Of a stretch of 64,000 nucleotides of DNA, positions 11,207 through 23,163 are shown piece by piece. Both the position numbers and the translations under genes were made by a program. The stretch's first letter is position 1; each line of letters begins with the position of its first letter. Below the pieces are notes generated by a model. It did not search any database and was not told the origin of the DNA. It worked only from the letters and a program-made list of their open reading frames with translations. This DNA comes from Dugong dugon (lineage: Eukaryota; Chordata; Mammalia; Sirenia; Dugongidae), in contig CM057465.1 in assembly GCA_030035585.1 (NCBI GenBank), forward strand, positions 1,959,501 to 2,023,500, in the 5' to 3' direction.

Positions 11207-11681
11207 TAATGTAACAGAACTCTTCAAGGAGGTCACAGACCCATCAAACTCTCGGGAACAGAGAGCCATCGGTTCAACTGTTCTGTCAGAAGCGATTAAG
11301 CATTCAACAATTTCAGCTATTCTTTCTGTGACCATTTCTACGGTGTTCAAATAAGCATACAGGGCCTGCTGAGTTCTTATTCTAGCGTTGGAGGATCCGT
11401 GAGATGCTGTCTGCCCAGCCATGCCCACACGAAGTCTCAGCCACCCTCTGTCTCCTGGAGAGGGCCTCTTTACTTTATGGAAGAAGGCGTTCTCTCCAGG
11501 ACTTGGAAGCAGCCACTGGTAGGTCGTGCACATCTCAATTTGACCCCAGTGACTTCCCAAAACGTGGGCTGTCCGTCGTGTGTTACACCCTGAAACTCTT
11601 TGTCTGACATTAAAACAGGCCACAAAGAGTCTAATAAATATTATTTTTAAAAAGCCAGTCAGTTCTCTGATTACAATCATT
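11207..11681. other. Unassigned sequence
   Basis: No element recognised. The minus-strand 241-aa frame at 11,126-11,851 runs across a SINE, this stretch and a composite RTE element, so it is chance. Confidence 0.5.
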
Positions 11682-12068
11682 GTTGTTATTAGTTGCCATT
11701 GAGTTGGCTCTAATGCATGGCGGCCCCACGCACAACAGCACAAAATGTCCAGTTCTGTACCATCTTCAGTATCATTGGCAAGCTCGAGTCCATGGTGGCA
11801 GCCTCTGTGTGTTTTGAGAGCCTTCCAACCTCGGGGCTCATATTCTAGCAATATGTCTGTGTTCTGTAGTGATCCATGTGGTCTTCATTGGCTAATTTTC
11901 AGAAGATTGCCATGCCTTTCTTCCTAGTTTGTCTTAGTCTGAAAGCTCCACTGAAGCCTGTCCACCATGGTGACCCTGTTGGTATTTGAAATACCTGTGG
12001 CATAGCTTCCAGCATCCTAGCAACACTCCAGCCCCCACCATGTGACACATGGACAGATGGGAGGTGGT
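11682..12068 (-). mobile_element. Short RTE-derived composite element, minus strand
   Basis: Read in reverse: the 5' block (ccacctcccatctgtcc.., ..tatttcaaataccaacaggg.., ..ggcttcagtggagctttc..) is joined to the RTE 3' part at ..ggctctcaaaacacacag.., ..ccatggactcgag... The same joint occurs at 28,640 and 63,170. About 390 bp, complete at both ends. Confidence 0.75.
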
Positions 12069-12581
12069 TTTACCATCATAGCAGAGTCTGAAGTCTTTCT
12101 GGAAAGTTCTCAAGGTCAGTTCCCCTTTTAGTGCAGCTCTGAGAAGGACATGCTTTCAGAGAACAGTCTACAAATGGTGTGGGTACATCAGCGGGAGGGT
12201 TGACCTCTGCCCACCTTCCTTTGCAAGGTCTCCCCGACACAGGAAGCCTGGTGCTGGCCTCCTCTGCTGCTGTTCAATCCAGCCTTAGTCATCTACATCG
12301 AAGAGGAATTTTAAGAAAACATCTCAGCCCTTTGTTTTATTTCTTATTGTGTGAATCTTTCAACATAATAGTAATATTGCTTACTCAACTCTAGGAGCTC
12401 AAATGCAAAAAAAAGTACCAAACATCTCAACACACTTATGGCGGAGTGGGTGTAACTGTAGATTAGAACAATCGCTTAAATGTGCTCATCAGTTCTGAAT
12501 CAAGTCTTGGTTTCAGAAATTCCAGATGCTTTAAAAATAGTCTTCACACCAAGGATATCTAGAAACCAGAATAAACAACAA
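12069..12581. other. Unassigned sequence
   Basis: No gene or repeat family recognised. Confidence 0.45.
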
Positions 12582-12788
12582 AACAAAAAAAAAGTTGCCT
12601 TTGAATCAGCTCCAACTCATGGCAGCCCCACGTGTGTCAGAGTAGAACGGTGCTCCATAGGGTTTCCAGTGGCTGATTTTCTCAGAAGTTGATCACCAGG
12701 CCTTTCTTCTGAGGTGCCTTTGGGTGGACTCGAAACTCCAACCTTTCAGTTAGCAGTCGAGTGTGTTCCCCATTTTCACCACTCAGGA
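12582..12788 (-). mobile_element. AfroSINE-type SINE, minus strand (long subfamily)
   Basis: A-rich tail, gttgcctttgaatcagctcc, ..cacgtgtgtcagagtagaac.., ..ccaggcctttcttctgaggt.., and a decayed head ending ..ttttcaccactcagga. Confidence 0.9.
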
Positions 12789-13424
12789 CTTCCACTGATT
12801 TTGTGATTTCTGTATGCAGGAGCTTGTGCTAACACCTGTTGAACAGCCACAGTGACCCATGGAAGGAGGTTCTGTTTACAGCATCCCTCTCCCACTGAAT
12901 TCTGAACCAAGTGAGAAATAAGACAAAACGTGGAACCAATCTCCCTTTCTTGAAAAGAGAAGATGGGTGTTGAGATGACGGCAGGTGTGGGGGAGCGAGG
13001 ATACTTCCCCACACTCTCCCCAGAGCTAGACATCCTCACCACAAACTCAGTCACCCTGGACAAAGGCCAGCTGCTCCTTGAATGCCAGCCATGGGGTCCT
13101 TGAGTGTCACCCGCTGGTAGGTGTCCAGGCTTGCTTCCAGAGGTTTGAAAGAAGATTGGAACAATTGAACCCAGGCTAATGCTGCTTTCTGCACCTGTAA
13201 ATTTGTTTCCTTTTCTATTCCACAGCCTACATTATGCCAATCCATGTGGTCCGTGGAGCCCATGAGGTTTACCATGAGATCAAATAGCAGCATCGGTGTG
13301 AATGCAGAAAGCTCTCCAATAAGAAAATGCAAACTACGTGCAGCACCCACATTTTATAAGCCCACTCCCATTATCAAAGTCTTGGCGAGAAATTAAAATC
13401 TGAATTCTACATACCTTTCCAAGT
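12789..13424. other. Unassigned sequence
   Basis: Single-copy-looking; nothing recognised. Minus frames of 95-99 aa have no domain features. Confidence 0.45.
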
Positions 13425-13882
13425 TAACCACCACCCATCTGTCAATTTGTCCTACTGTGGTGGCTTGTGTGTTGCTGTGATGCTGGAAGCTATGCTGCGG
13501 GTATTTGAAATACCAGCAGGGTCACCCATAGTGGACAGGTTTCAGCAGAGCTTACAGACTAAGAGAGACTAGGAAGAAAGGCCTGGTGATATACTTCTAA
13601 AAATCAGCCAATGACAACCCCACAGATCACAACAAAACATTGTCTGACTTGCTGCTTTGGACACCTCATCTGGAGGGATCAATTGCTGGAGGAGGACACT
13701 ACATTTAGTGAAGCAGAAGGCCAGCAAGGCTGAGAGAGACCCTCAGTGAGATGGATTAGCCCAATAGCCACAACAATAGACTCGAATGTGTCAGTGATGG
13801 TGAGCATGATGCAGGACCATGCAATGTTTCTTTCTGTTGTACATGAAGTTGCCATGAGTCAAGTCTACTCGATGGTATCTGT
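13425..13882 (+). mobile_element. RTE-derived composite element with a longer 3' part
   Basis: The 5' block (ccacccatctgtcaatttgt.., ..tttgaaataccagcagggtc.., ..cacaacaaaacattgtctga..) is joined near 13,645 to RTE 3' sequence starting at ..ctttggacacctcatctgga... The joint lies upstream of the one shared by the other copies, so this may be an independent deletion product of a full RTE. Confidence 0.7.
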
Positions 13883-13890
13883 CTGTATAT

Positions 13891-14004
13891 CCCTCCCTCC
13901 CTCCCTCCCTCCCTCCCTCCCTCCATCCATCCATCCATCCATCCACCCATCCATCCATCCATCTATCCATCCATCCATCCATCCGTTCGTTTATCTATCT
14001 ATCT
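13891..14004. repeat. (CCCT)n / (CCAT)n microsatellite
   Basis: A CCCT run passes into CCAT repeats with CCAC/CTAT variants, directly after the RTE tail. The overlapping 90-aa and 68-aa frames are translations of this repeat. Confidence 0.95.
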
Positions 14005-14664
14005 ACTTTGTCTTTTGAGTTAAACCCAAATACTAAGGGAAAAAAAGGTCAAGATCAAATTGCATTTTTATCAGTTAAAAAAATCCTAAGGAGACTAAAA
14101 TTCTCCAAGCCCTCATTCTCTTCACAGTTCATCAGGGGACTCTGTGTCTGTGTGTGTGTGGGGAGGGGGTTCCTTGGCAAAGCAGCCTGGGTTGTCCTAG
14201 TGGGCTGAGAGTGGGTCGTTTGGGGCTGGATCTGTGTGGCTCTTTACAGCTCTGTCTAACTTCTCAGGTGGCGCAGATCTTGCCCAGGGATAGGGAGGTG
14301 AGTTATCGAGCTCATCAAAGACTCCAGTGGTGGGACTGATGCCAACATTACAGATGAGGAGACTGAGCCTGGATAAGCTATGCATCATGCGCTATGTGTC
14401 AAAGCCATGAGCTGACCACAAGAGGGGCTCCACCTGCTGTCCTCCTGACTCCGTGGACTATGGTTCCCTCATGGTCCTGCACCAGCTTGTGAAGACAGTG
14501 CACTGGGTGGGAGGAGCTCCTGCCAGCATACCGGGAGCTGCCCTTCCTCTGATGGAGGACCCTGCGTTGGAATGTCCCTGACTGGTCATTAGCAAGCCCA
14601 GGCTCTGACTCAATCCATTTTAGAACCATGTATAGATACACACAAAAATTAATCCTTAGTAATA
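14005..14664. other. Unassigned; MIR-like core near 14,345-14,400
   Basis: The pattern ..acattacagatgaggagact.. matches the conserved MIR core on the plus strand. The rest is unrecognised. Confidence 0.45.
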
Positions 14665-15196
14665 GAAATCAAACAATGTATTACATTGTAAATATGCTGC
14701 AAAAGACCTCTTTAAAGTTTTAAAAAGCAAAGATGTCACTTTGATGACCAAAATGAGTCTGACCCAAGCCATGGTCTTTTTGATTGCCTCATGTGCAAGT
14801 GAAACCTGGGTAATGAAATCGGAAGACAGAAGAATTGATGCAGTTGAACTGCGGTGTTGAGAAGAATATTGACTATGCTGCTGACTGCTGGAAGAATGAA
14901 CCAATAAGTCTTAGAAGAAATACGACCAGAATGCTCCCTAGAAGCGAGGATGGAGGGGCTCAAGCTCATTTACTTTGGACATGTAAGAACAACCGCTAGA
15001 AAAGGACTTCATGTTTGGTAGAATGTCAGTGAGAATGAGGAAAACCCTCAGTGAGATGGATTGACATAGCAGCCACAACAATGGCCTCAAACATATCAAA
15101 GATTATGAAGATGGCGCAAGACAGGGCAACATTTCTTTCTGTTATACATAAGGTTGCCGTGAGTCAGAGCCGGCCCAACAGCAGCTAACAATAACA
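14665..15196 (+). mobile_element. RTE LINE 3' fragment, decayed
   Basis: Same region as at 4,074-4,672 (..gctgcaaaagacctctttaa.., ..agatggattgacatagcagc.., ..gagtcagagccggcccaaca..) but with many stops and small indels. Confidence 0.85.
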
Positions 15197-16387
15197 GTTT
15201 CCTCAGAGGCATAAGATTTTGACACTGAGATGATCTGGTCCAACCTCTTAGCCTAAGAAGGATTTATTTCAACATTATTCATTCAATGGACATGACATGG
15301 AGCACATTCTCCTCTCAATGCCCTGGACCAGGTCTTGCAGAGCAAGGGATGAAAGCAGTCTGGTCCTCAGCAGGCTCACAGGCCACTGACCAGCCCCAAT
15401 AGATGACCATCCATCCAGGTTCTTGTTAGACACTCATGTGTGAGGGAGCCCCCCACCTTGTAAGCAACTCATTTCTTTGTTGAGTAACTCTGGGTTTTGG
15501 GTGTTCATTCCTTACCCCAAATTGGGCAATGTTGTCTTGAGTCTTCTTCTCCAACAAAAATATCTCTTGAAAACATGTGAAGCTCAAGCTGTAGACATTC
15601 TCTGTGGTCTGGATGAGTGTGAGAACACAAGATAGAAACAGAGATGGAAATGGAGTGGGAGGAGGTGACAACAAGGATAAAACATCTCATTAAGGACTGA
15701 GTTGATCAAAGATTTGGCCAGGAAAGGACAAACCGCCTCCACACTCAGGAGCCTCAAACCATCTAGGGCTTGTTTCTTTGAGATCCCCAGTTGGAAAAGG
15801 AGATATTTAAGTCGTATTTAAATCACAGTTTGAGTCAGTTCCAAGTGTTTTGTGTGCTCAGTAAATGTTCCTTGGTAATGAAAAATTCTCCATCAGAACA
15901 GGCAAGGGATTCAGAAATCACTTAATGCCCAATCCAATTTGACTCAACAATGAGAGAATGAGTTTCCTCTGGCAACTATAATCACCCCCACATCAGTGCT
16001 GAGGCACCACTCCTGCCCCCTGCTCCACAAGCCTCCAGGCAGCTCTCCGCCAGGGGAGGCCTCAGAAGGCCAGTGTTTGCTCCTCCGTGTGTGGCAGGGA
16101 GGAATACGTGCGGGCACCCCTGGGGGTCATGTGGGGGCAATGACCTAGCCATGAGAACAATCCCCATTGGTGCCACGATGCAGGCTTTCCCAGACCTGCC
16201 CTGTGCACGAAGATAAAACCAAAGCTGGAGGCTCAGAAATGCTTTCATGGAATGAGCAGAGAACGAGCAGGACAAGTAAAGATAAAAGGAACTCAGGTGT
16301 TCAGTGTGGAGAAGGAAATCTGAGAAGTGTACCTCTTCATCACAGACATTAAACCTACTAGATATTTACTAGAAATGTTTTAGGTGG
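15197..16387. other. Unassigned sequence
   Basis: Largely single-copy-looking. No exon-like frame with splice context and no known repeat recognised. Confidence 0.45.
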
Positions 16388-16826
16388 TGTATCTGTTCCT
16401 TGCGGTTGCCATAAGAAAGTATAACAAGCTGGATGGCTTACAACAACAGCAATTTCTTCTCTCACAGTTCTGGAGGCTAAAAGTCCAAAATCAGAGTGTC
16501 GGCCATTTTGATTCCTCCTGAGGGCTCTGAGGGAGAATCTTTTCCTTGCTTCTCTCCCAGCTTCTGGAAGCTGCTAGCGACCCTTGGCATTCCTTGGTTT
16601 GTAGATGCATCACACCCATATCTGTCTCCATCTTCACATGGCCGTCTTCCTTCCGTGTCTCTTCTCTTCTTTTATAGGATCAGGACCCACCCTACTCCAG
16701 TGTGACCTCATGTTAACCGATAACATCTGCAAAGACCCTATTTTCAAACAAGGTCACATTCACAAGTACTAAGGCTAGGACTCCAACATATTCTTGGTGG
16801 ATACAATTCAATATAACAGCCATCAA
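16388..16826 (-). mobile_element. MLT1-like (MaLR) solo LTR, minus strand
   Basis: Opens tgtatctgttccttgcggtt and follows the reversed MLT1 layout: ..ctcacagttctggaggctaa.., ..cacatggccgtcttccttcc.., ..ataggatcaggacccaccc.., ..acaaggtcacattcacaagt.., ..caattcaatataacag... A 5-bp TSD was not evident. Confidence 0.7.
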
Positions 16827-16982
16827 CAAGATTTTGTGTTCTAAGGGAATGAAGTCCTGGATTAGAATAATGAACTGTGTCTTCCAAGTCTCCACTGCTG
16901 CAGATCACTCCACTGTCTCATGTGTTCCTCAAGCACCTACTACAGAGCTGAGCATTAATTTCAGAGCAGTCAGTGAGTGTTC

Positions 16983-17366
16983 CTTTATAGAGAGAGAGAG
17001 AGAGAGACAGCAAGTCCCAAATTCATGGGCCAGGCAACAAGACCTTTGCTGGCTCATAGGATAACAGGAGCAAGCAAATCCAAAATCTGTATGTCAGGTG
17101 GCAGGCTGGAGACTTCTGCTGGCTAACATCCCAAGATCCAGAGGTCAGGCAACAAGAAAAGTGCAAGGTCGAGAGAGAGGGAGATCTTTACCAGAATATC
17201 CTTTTATATACTGGAGACAGGACACATCTCCAAGGAAACTCCTCTTTCAAATGATTGGACGCTCACTTCAGATCACATCATGGAATGTGATTACATTATA
17301 TTACATTATGGAAGAGCACCCAGTCCAGTGTCTGCCAAACCACTGAGAATCACAGCCCAGCCAATC
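16983..17366 (-). mobile_element. ERV-type LTR fragment, minus strand (tentative)
   Basis: Starts with a GA run. It carries ..ggctggagacttctgctggc.. and ..agaggtcaggcaacaagaaa.., and ends ..atcacagcccagccaat where an RTE begins. The style resembles the LTR at 32,257-32,896. Confidence 0.45.
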
Positions 17367-17367
17367 T

Positions 17368-17639
17368 TGTTGCTGTTGTTAGGTGTCGTTGAGTTTGTTG
17401 TAACTCATAGAGACCCTATGTACGATAGGACCAAACATGGCCCAGTCCTGCACCATCCTTACAATCGTTGTTATGCTTGAGCCCATCATTGCAGCCACTG
17501 TGTCAATCCATCTCACTGAGGGTCTTCCTTTTTTTTTGCTGACCCTGTACTTTACCAAGCATGATGTCCTTCTCCAGGGACTGGTCCCTCCTGATAACAT
17601 GTCCAAATTATGAGACAAAGTCTTGCCATCCTCCCTTTT
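17368..17639 (-). mobile_element. RTE LINE, minus strand, 3' part of an interrupted copy
   Basis: Begins with the reversed RTE tail (gttgctgttgttaggtgtcg) and proceeds through ..caatccatctcactgagggt.. to ..gtctgccatcctccc-type sequence. The copy is split here by the full-length L1 and continues at 26,425-26,446 and 26,932-27,835. Confidence 0.9.
17625..17639. repeat. L1 target-site duplication, left copy (15 bp)
   Basis: gccatcctccctttt occurs here and again at 26,425-26,439, immediately outside the L1. The duplicated bases belong to the host RTE sequence. Confidence 0.95.
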
Positions 17640-17665
17640 TTTTTTTTTTTTTTTTAATATATATT

Positions 17666-17671
17666 TTATTG
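17666..17671 (-). terminator. L1 polyadenylation signal AATAAA
   Basis: The complement reads AATAAA about 10 bp upstream of the poly(A) tail, the expected place for the L1 transcript 3' end. Confidence 0.85.
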
Positions 17672-17805
17672 TACTTCAGGTGAAAGCTTACAGAGCAAAT
17701 AGTTTCTCATGAAATAGTAGTACACATGTTGTTTTTTGACATTGGTTAACAACCCCACCACGTATTAAGCCTCTAAATTCTCAACCTTTTTTTTTGATGA
17801 AAATT

Positions 17806-18102
17806 ACAGATGGCCAAAGATACACCGTTTCAAAAATTTCTACATTCACAGTTCAGTGACATTGACTACGCTCTTCCAACTGTGCTGTTATTCTCACTTA
17901 AGATGAAGGCTTACAGAAAAGATAGTTTTTCATTTAACAATTACTACACATGTTGCCCTATGACAATGGTTAACAATCTCACAGCACATCAAGAATATCC
18001 TTACTCCACCTTGTATTCCCTATCACCAGGGGGCTTCCTTGTCCCCTTCTGTCTTCTGGACCTTGTCAGTGGACTATTGTACCTCTTTAGTCTCATTTGT
18101 TT

Positions 18103-18103
<1 letters not shown>
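17806..18103 (-). repeat. L1 3'UTR internal duplication, copy A
   Basis: Aligns with copy B at 18,136-18,425. Shared landmarks are ..ttgactacgctcttccaac.., ..aagatgaaggcttacaga.., ..tggttaacaatctcacag.. and ..cttctggaccttgtca... The defective L1 at 54.25-62.35 kb has only one such unit. Confidence 0.8.
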
Positions 18104-18133
<30 letters not shown>

Positions 18134-18135
18134 TT

Positions 18136-18425
18136 TTATTTAAACACCATTTCAAAACTTTTTACTTACACATTTAAGTGATATTGACTATGCTCTTCCA
18201 ATTGTGCTGCCATTCTCGCCCAAGATGAAGGCTTACAGGACAAAACAGCCTCCCATTTAATAGTTACTACAAATGTTGCCCTATAGCAGTGGTCAACAAT
18301 CTCACAATACATCGACAGTGTCCTTATTCAATTTGTGTTCCTTATCATCAGTTTCCTACTCTCCCTCTGCCTTCTGGCCCTTGTCACCGGACTCCTGTAC
18401 ATCGTTAGTCCCATTTAGTTTTACT
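18136..18425 (-). repeat. L1 3'UTR internal duplication, copy B
   Basis: About 80% similar by eye to copy A and separated from it by a TTTA microsatellite (about 18,098-18,135). The divergence suggests an old duplication or a join between L1 lineages. Confidence 0.8.
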
Positions 18426-19082
18426 GGGGTGTCCATTCCCAGGCTTAACATCGAACCTTGAAGGTAACTTCCCCTCTGAGCTGAAAGGGTGTCTGGGGGC
18501 CACACTCTCGAGGTTTCTCTAGTATTCTTTAGGCCAGTATATCTGGTCTTCTTTTTTTTTTTTTTTTTTGGGAGTTAAAATTATACTCTACATTCTACTC
18601 CAGCTCTGCCCAGAACCCTCTGTTGTGATCCTGGTCAGAGGAGTCATTGGTGGTAGCCGGGCACCATCCAGCTGTACTGGGCTCAGTCCCGTGGAGGCCT
18701 TGGTAGCTGTGGACCATTAGTCCTTCGGACTAATCTTTTCCTTGTATCCTGTTCTCTTCGTTCTCCCTTGTTCCCGAAGGGATGAGATCAGTGGAGTATC
18801 TTAGATGGCCGCTCATAGGCTTTTAAGACCCCAGACACTACTCACCAAGGTAGAATGTAGAGCATTATCTTTATAAGTAGTGTCATGCCAATTGAGCTAG
18901 ATGTTCCCCGAGATCATGGTCCCCAGAGCCCTCCGTCCAACAACTCAGTCCCTCGGGGGGTTTGGATGTGTCTATAGGGCCTCCATGACCTTTCCTTGTG
19001 CAGGTTGTGTTAGTTTCCCCTGTACTATGTACTATCTCATCTCTCACCCAAGTTACCACTTACCTATTACCTATTTAGTATT

Positions 19083-19100
19083 CCCCCCCCCCTCCCATCC
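19083..19100 (-). promoter_or_regulatory. G-rich polypurine tract in the L1 3'UTR
   Basis: On the L1 sense strand this is a run of G with interspersed A, ~55 nt past the ORF2 stop. Such a tract is a known conserved feature of mammalian L1 3'UTRs with G-quadruplex potential. The copy at 55.39 kb has an equivalent tract. Confidence 0.7.
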
Positions 19101-19153
19101 CTGGTAACCAACAAGGATTGTTACATTTTGCATGTGAATTTTTTCATGGGTTT

Positions 19154-22100
19154 TTACAATAGAGGTCTCATACAATATTTGTCCTTTTGTGATTGACTTA
19201 TTTCACTCAGCATGATGTCCTCCAGTTTCCTCCATGTTATGAGATGGTTCACCGATTCATTGTTCTTTCTCATTGCATAGTACTCCATTATGTGTATGTA
19301 CCATAGTTTGTGTATCCATTCGTCTGTTGATGGACATCGAGGTTGTTTCCATCGTTTTGCTATTGTGAATAATGCTGCCATGAACATAGGTGTGCATATG
19401 TCTATTCGAGTTATGACTCTTATTTCTCTAGGATATATTCCTAGGAGTGGGATTGCTGGATCGAATGGTACGTCTATTTCTAGCTTTCTGAGGAAACGCC
19501 ATATCATTTTCCAAAATGGCTGTATCATTTTGCATTCCCACCAGCAGTGTATAAGAGTTCCTGTCTCCCCGCAGCCCCTCCAACATTTGTTATTTCCAGT
19601 GTTTTTGATTCGTGCCAGTAATGCCGGGGTGAGATGGTATCTCATTGTGGTTTTAATTTGCATTTCTCTAATGGCTAGTGATCGCGAGCATTTCCTCATG
19701 TGTCTGTTGGCCATTTGAATGTCTTCCTTGGTGAAGTGTCTGTTCATTTCCTTTGCCCATTTTTTGATAGGATTCGTTGTCTTTTTGTTGTAGAGGTGTT
19801 GGATTTTCTTGTAGATTATGGAGATTAGACCTTTGTCTGACTTGTACTGTCCAAAAATTTTTTCCCAGTCTGTAGGTTCTCTTTTAACTCTTTTGGTGAA
19901 ATCTTTTGAAGAGCATAGATGTTTGATTTTTAGAAGATCCCAATTATCTAGTTTATCTGTTGGGTTTTTTGTGTTGATGTTTATGGTTTGTATCCTGTTA
20001 ATGCCATGTATTAAGGTCTGAAGTGTTGGTCCTATTTTTTCTTCAATGAATTTTATAGTTTGAGGCTTTATATTCAGGTCTTTGATCCATTTTGAAGTAG
20101 TTTTTGTATATGGTGTGAGGTATGGGTCCTGTTTCATTTTTCTACAAATGGATATCCAGTTTTGCCAGCACCATTTGTTAAAAAGACTGTCTTTTCCCCA
20201 TTTGATGTATTTTGGGCCCTTGTCAAAAATCAGGTGACCGTAGGTAGATGGATTTACATCTGAGTTCTCAATTCTGTTCCATTGGTCAATGTCTCTGTTG
20301 TTGTACCAGTACCAGGCTGTTTTGAGTACTGTAGCTGTATAGTAGGTTCTCAAGTTAGGTAGTGTGAGTCCTCCAACTTTATTCTTCTTCTTCAGTAGTG
20401 CTTTACTTATTCGGGGTTTCTTCCCTTTCCATATAAAGTTAATAATTAGTTTTTCCATCTCTTTGAAGAATGTTGTTGGTATTTGTATCGGAATTGCATT
20501 GTATTTGTAAATTGCTTTAGGTAGAATTGCCATTTTCACAATGTTGAGTCTGCCTATCCATGAGCATGGTATGTTTTTCCATTGATGTAGATCCCTTTGG
20601 GTTTCATGCAGCAGTGTTTTGTAGTTTTCTTTGTATAGGTCTTTTATATTCCTGGTCAGATTTATTCCTAAGTATTTTATCTTTTTAGGGGCTATTGAAA
20701 ATGGTATTGATTTCCTGATCTCCTTTTCATCGTTCTCTTTACTGGTGTATAGGAATCCAACTGATTTTTGAATGTTTATCTTGTATCCTGCTACTCTGCT
20801 GAATCTTTCTATTAGTTCCAGTAAATTTCTCGTGGAGTCTTTAGGGTTTTCTATGTATAGTATCATATCATCTGCAAACAGGGAGAGTTTAACTTCTTCA
20901 TTACCAATTTGGATGCCCTTTATTTCTTTCTCTTGCCTTACTGCTCTAGCGAGAACTTCCAGCACAATGTTAAATAGGAGTGGTGATAAAGGGCATCCTT
21001 GTCTTGTTCCTGTTTTCAGGGGGAATGTTTTCAGCCTTTCTCCATTAAGAATGATGTTGGCTGTTGGTTTTGCATAGATGCCCTTTATGATGTTGAGAAA
21101 TTTCCCTTCTATACCTATTTTATTGAGAGCTTTTATCAGGAATGGGTGTTGGACTTTGTCAAATGCCTTTTCTGCATCAATTGAGATAATCATGTGATTT
21201 TTTTCTTTCCTTTTATTTATGTGGTGGATTACGTTGATGGATTTTCTAATGTTAAACCATCCTTGCATACCTGGTATGAATCCTACTTGGTCGTGGTGTA
21301 TTATTTTTTTGATATGATACTGAATTCTATTGGCTAAAATTTTGTTCAGAATTTTTGCATCTATATTCATGAGAGATATGGGTCTGTAATTTTCTTTTTT
21401 TGTGATGTCTTTGCCTGGTTTTGGTATCAGCGTTATGCTGGCTTCATAGAATGAATTTGGAAGTGTTGCTTCCTCTTCTATGCTCTGAAATAACTTGAGT
21501 AGAACTGGTACGAGCTCTTCTGTAAATGTTTTGTAGAATTCTCCAGTGAAGCCATCTGGGCCAGGGCTTTTTTTGCTTGGGAGTTTTTTTATTACCTTTT
21601 CAATCTCTTCTCTTGTTATGGGTCTGTTCAGATTTTCAATATCACTTTGTTGTAGTTTGGGTAGGCCGTATGTTTCTAGAAATTTATCCATTTCCTCTAG
21701 GTTTTCAAATTTGTTGGAATATAGTTTTTCATAATATTCTGTTATAATCCTTTTTATTTCAGTTGGGTCTGTTGTAATGTCCCCCATTTCATTTCTTATT
21801 TGGGTTATTTGTGCCCTCTGCTGTTTTTCTTTTGTCAGTCTGGCCAGTGGTTTGTCAATTTTGTTGATTCTTTCAAAGAACCAACTTTTGGTTTTGTTGA
21901 TTCTTTCTATTGTTTTTCTGTTCTCTATTTCATTGATTTCTGCTCTGATCTTTACTATTTCCTTTCTTCCAGTGGTTGTAGGCTTTTTTTGTTGTTCTCT
22001 TTCTATTTGTTTGAGTTCTGTAGTTAATGTTTTGATTTTGTCCCTTTCTTCTTTTTTGATATGTGCATCTATTGCTATAAATTGTCCTCTGAGGACTGCC

Positions 22101-22975
22101 TTTGCTGTGTCCCAAAGGTTTTGGTATGATGTGTTTTCATTTTCATTTGATTCTAGGAATTTTTTAATTCCATCTCTGATTTCTTCTATTACCCATTGAT
22201 GTGTAAGCAGATTATTATTCAGTTTCCATGTGTTTGATTTTTTTTCCTTGCTCTTTCTAGTGTTAATTTCTACCTTGATGGCATTGTGGTCAGAGAAGAT
22301 ACTGTGAATTATCTCAGCATTTTGGATCTTGTTGAGGATTGCTCTGTGGCCTAAGATGTGGTCTATTCTGGAGAACGTTCCATGTGCATTGGAAAAGAAT
22401 GTGTACTTTGCAGCGGTTGGATGGAGTGTTCTATATATGTCTATGAGGTCCAGTTGGCTGATTGTGTCCTTTAGGTCTTCTGTATCTTTGCTAAGTTTCT
22501 TTTTAGTTGTTCTGTCCTTTACTGAGAGTGGTGTGTTGAAGTCTCCTACTATTATTGTGGAACTGTCAATTTCTCTTTTCAGTGCTGTTAGAGTTTTTTT
22601 TATGTATTTTGGAGCCCTGTCATTGGGTGCATAGATATTTATTATGGTTATGTCTTCATGATGGATCATCCCCTTAATCATTATATAGTGTCCTTCTTTG
22701 TCTTTTATGGTAGATTTTGTTTTAAAGTCTATTTTATCTGAGATTAGAATTGCCACTCCTGCTCTTTTTTGATAGTTGTTAGCTTGATATATTTTTTTCC
22801 AACCTTTGATTTTTAATAAATTCACATCTTTGTTTCTAAGATGTGTCTCTTGTAGACAGCAAATAGATGGATCCTGTTTTCTTATCCATTCTGCCACTCT
22901 CCGTCGCTTTATGGGTGCATTGAGTCCATTTACGTTCAGTGTAATTATTGATAGATGTGAGTTTGTTGCTGTCAT
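19154..22975 (-). CDS. ORF2: L1 ORF2p: endonuclease / reverse transcriptase, intact
   Basis: This 1,273-aa protein nicks target DNA and reverse-transcribes L1 RNA at the nick. The APE-type endonuclease (about 1-240) shows N14, E43, Y115, D145 with N147 (GDFN), D205 and S228-D229-H230, the numbering known for human ORF2p. The reverse transcriptase (about 450-780) shows YRPISLMN, D600 in [22 protein letters not shown] and FADD with D702/D703. The C-terminus has the Cys/His cluster C1131, C1135, H1143, C1148. Length is close to the human protein (1,275 aa). There are no internal stops or frameshifts. The ATG overlaps the stop of an upstream short frame (ATGA), suggesting reinitiation, a low-level mechanism known for L1. 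Activity is inferred, not shown. Confidence 0.97.
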   Translation of the reverse strand: MTATNSHLSIITLNVNGLNAPIKRRRVAEWIRKQDPSICCLQETHLRNKDVNLLKIKGWKKIYQANNYQKRAGVAILISDKIDFKTKSTIKDKEGHYIMIKGMIHHEDITIINIYAPNDRAPKYIKKTLTALKREIDSSTIIVGDFNTPLSVKDRTTKKKLSKDTEDLKDTISQLDLIDIYRTLHPTAAKYTFFSNAHGTFSRIDHILGHRAILNKIQNAEIIHSIFSDHNAIKVEINTRKSKEKKSNTWKLNNNLLTHQWVIEEIRDGIKKFLESNENENTSYQNLWDTAKAVLRGQFIAIDAHIKKEERDKIKTLTTELKQIEREQQKKPTTTGRKEIVKIRAEINEIENRKTIERINKTKSWFFERINKIDKPLARLTKEKQQRAQITQIRNEMGDITTDPTEIKRIITEYYEKLYSNKFENLEEMDKFLETYGLPKLQQSDIENLNRPITREEIEKVIKKLPSKKSPGPDGFTGEFYKTFTEELVPVLLKLFQSIEEEATLPNSFYEASITLIPKPGKDITKKENYRPISLMNIDAKILNKILANRIQYHIKKIIHHDQVGFIPGMQGWFNIRKSINVIHHINKRKEKNHMIISIDAEKAFDKVQHPFLIKALNKIGIEGKFLNIIKGIYAKPTANIILNGERLKTFPLKTGTRQGCPLSPLLFNIVLEVLARAVRQEKEIKGIQIGNEEVKLSLFADDMILYIENPKDSTRNLLELIERFSRVAGYKINIQKSVGFLYTSKENDEKEIRKSIPFSIAPKKIKYLGINLTRNIKDLYKENYKTLLHETQRDLHQWKNIPCSWIGRLNIVKMAILPKAIYKYNAIPIQIPTTFFKEMEKLIINFIWKGKKPRISKALLKKKNKVGGLTLPNLRTYYTATVLKTAWYWYNNRDIDQWNRIENSDVNPSTYGHLIFDKGPKYIKWGKDSLFNKWCWQNWISICRKMKQDPYLTPYTKTTSKWIKDLNIKPQTIKFIEEKIGPTLQTLIHGINRIQTININTKNPTDKLDNWDLLKIKHLCSSKDFTKRVKREPTDWEKIFGQYKSDKGLISIIYKKIQHLYNKKTTNPIKKWAKEMNRHFTKEDIQMANRHMRKCSRSLAIREMQIKTTMRYHLTPALLARIKNTGNNKCWRGCGETGTLIHCWWECKMIQPFWKMIWRFLRKLEIDVPFDPAIPLLGIYPREIRVITRIDICTPMFMAALFTIAKRWKQPRCPSTDEWIHKLWYIHIMEYYAMRKNNESVNHLITWRKLEDIMLSEISQSQKDKYCMRPLL

Positions 22976-23163
22976 TTTGTAGTGCTGTTTTTTGTGATGC
23001 TGAAGTTTTCTTTGTTCTTCTTACTCTCTTGTGCTGAGTTCCTTTTGTTTGTGGATTTTGTGTTCATTTCTTTTGTTTTTGTAGGTTTTGTTTTTGTTGG
23101 GACTTTATGTTTTTCGTCTTTATTTTTATGAGTTGGTTTGTTAACTTTTTTTGTGGTTACCAT
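22972..23163 (-). CDS. Short Lys/Thr-rich frame between ORF1 and ORF2 (hypothetical)
   Basis: A 63-aa frame starting [18 protein letters not shown], very rich in K, T, N and S, with no recognised domain. Its TGA overlaps the ORF2 ATG as ATGA. In the defective copy at 54-62 kb, a change in an A-run makes the equivalent frame continuous with ORF2 (31 codons upstream of its ATG). The other defective copy has a different A-run length and is not fused. It may be a translational bridge to ORF2 or merely stop-poor A-rich spacer; I favour the second without further evidence. Confidence 0.35.
   Translation of the reverse strand: MVTTKKVNKPTHKNKDEKHKVPTKTKPTKTKEMNTKSTNKRNSAQESKKNKENFSITKNSTTK

Noticed and set aside
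11126-11851. 241-codon minus-strand open frame
   Set aside because: It crosses a SINE, unassigned DNA and part of a composite RTE element. No domain features; chance openness.
13891-14004. Regular short repeats as a possible CRISPR-like or satellite array
   Set aside because: Plain CCCT/CCAT microsatellite with no spacers; eukaryotic DNA.
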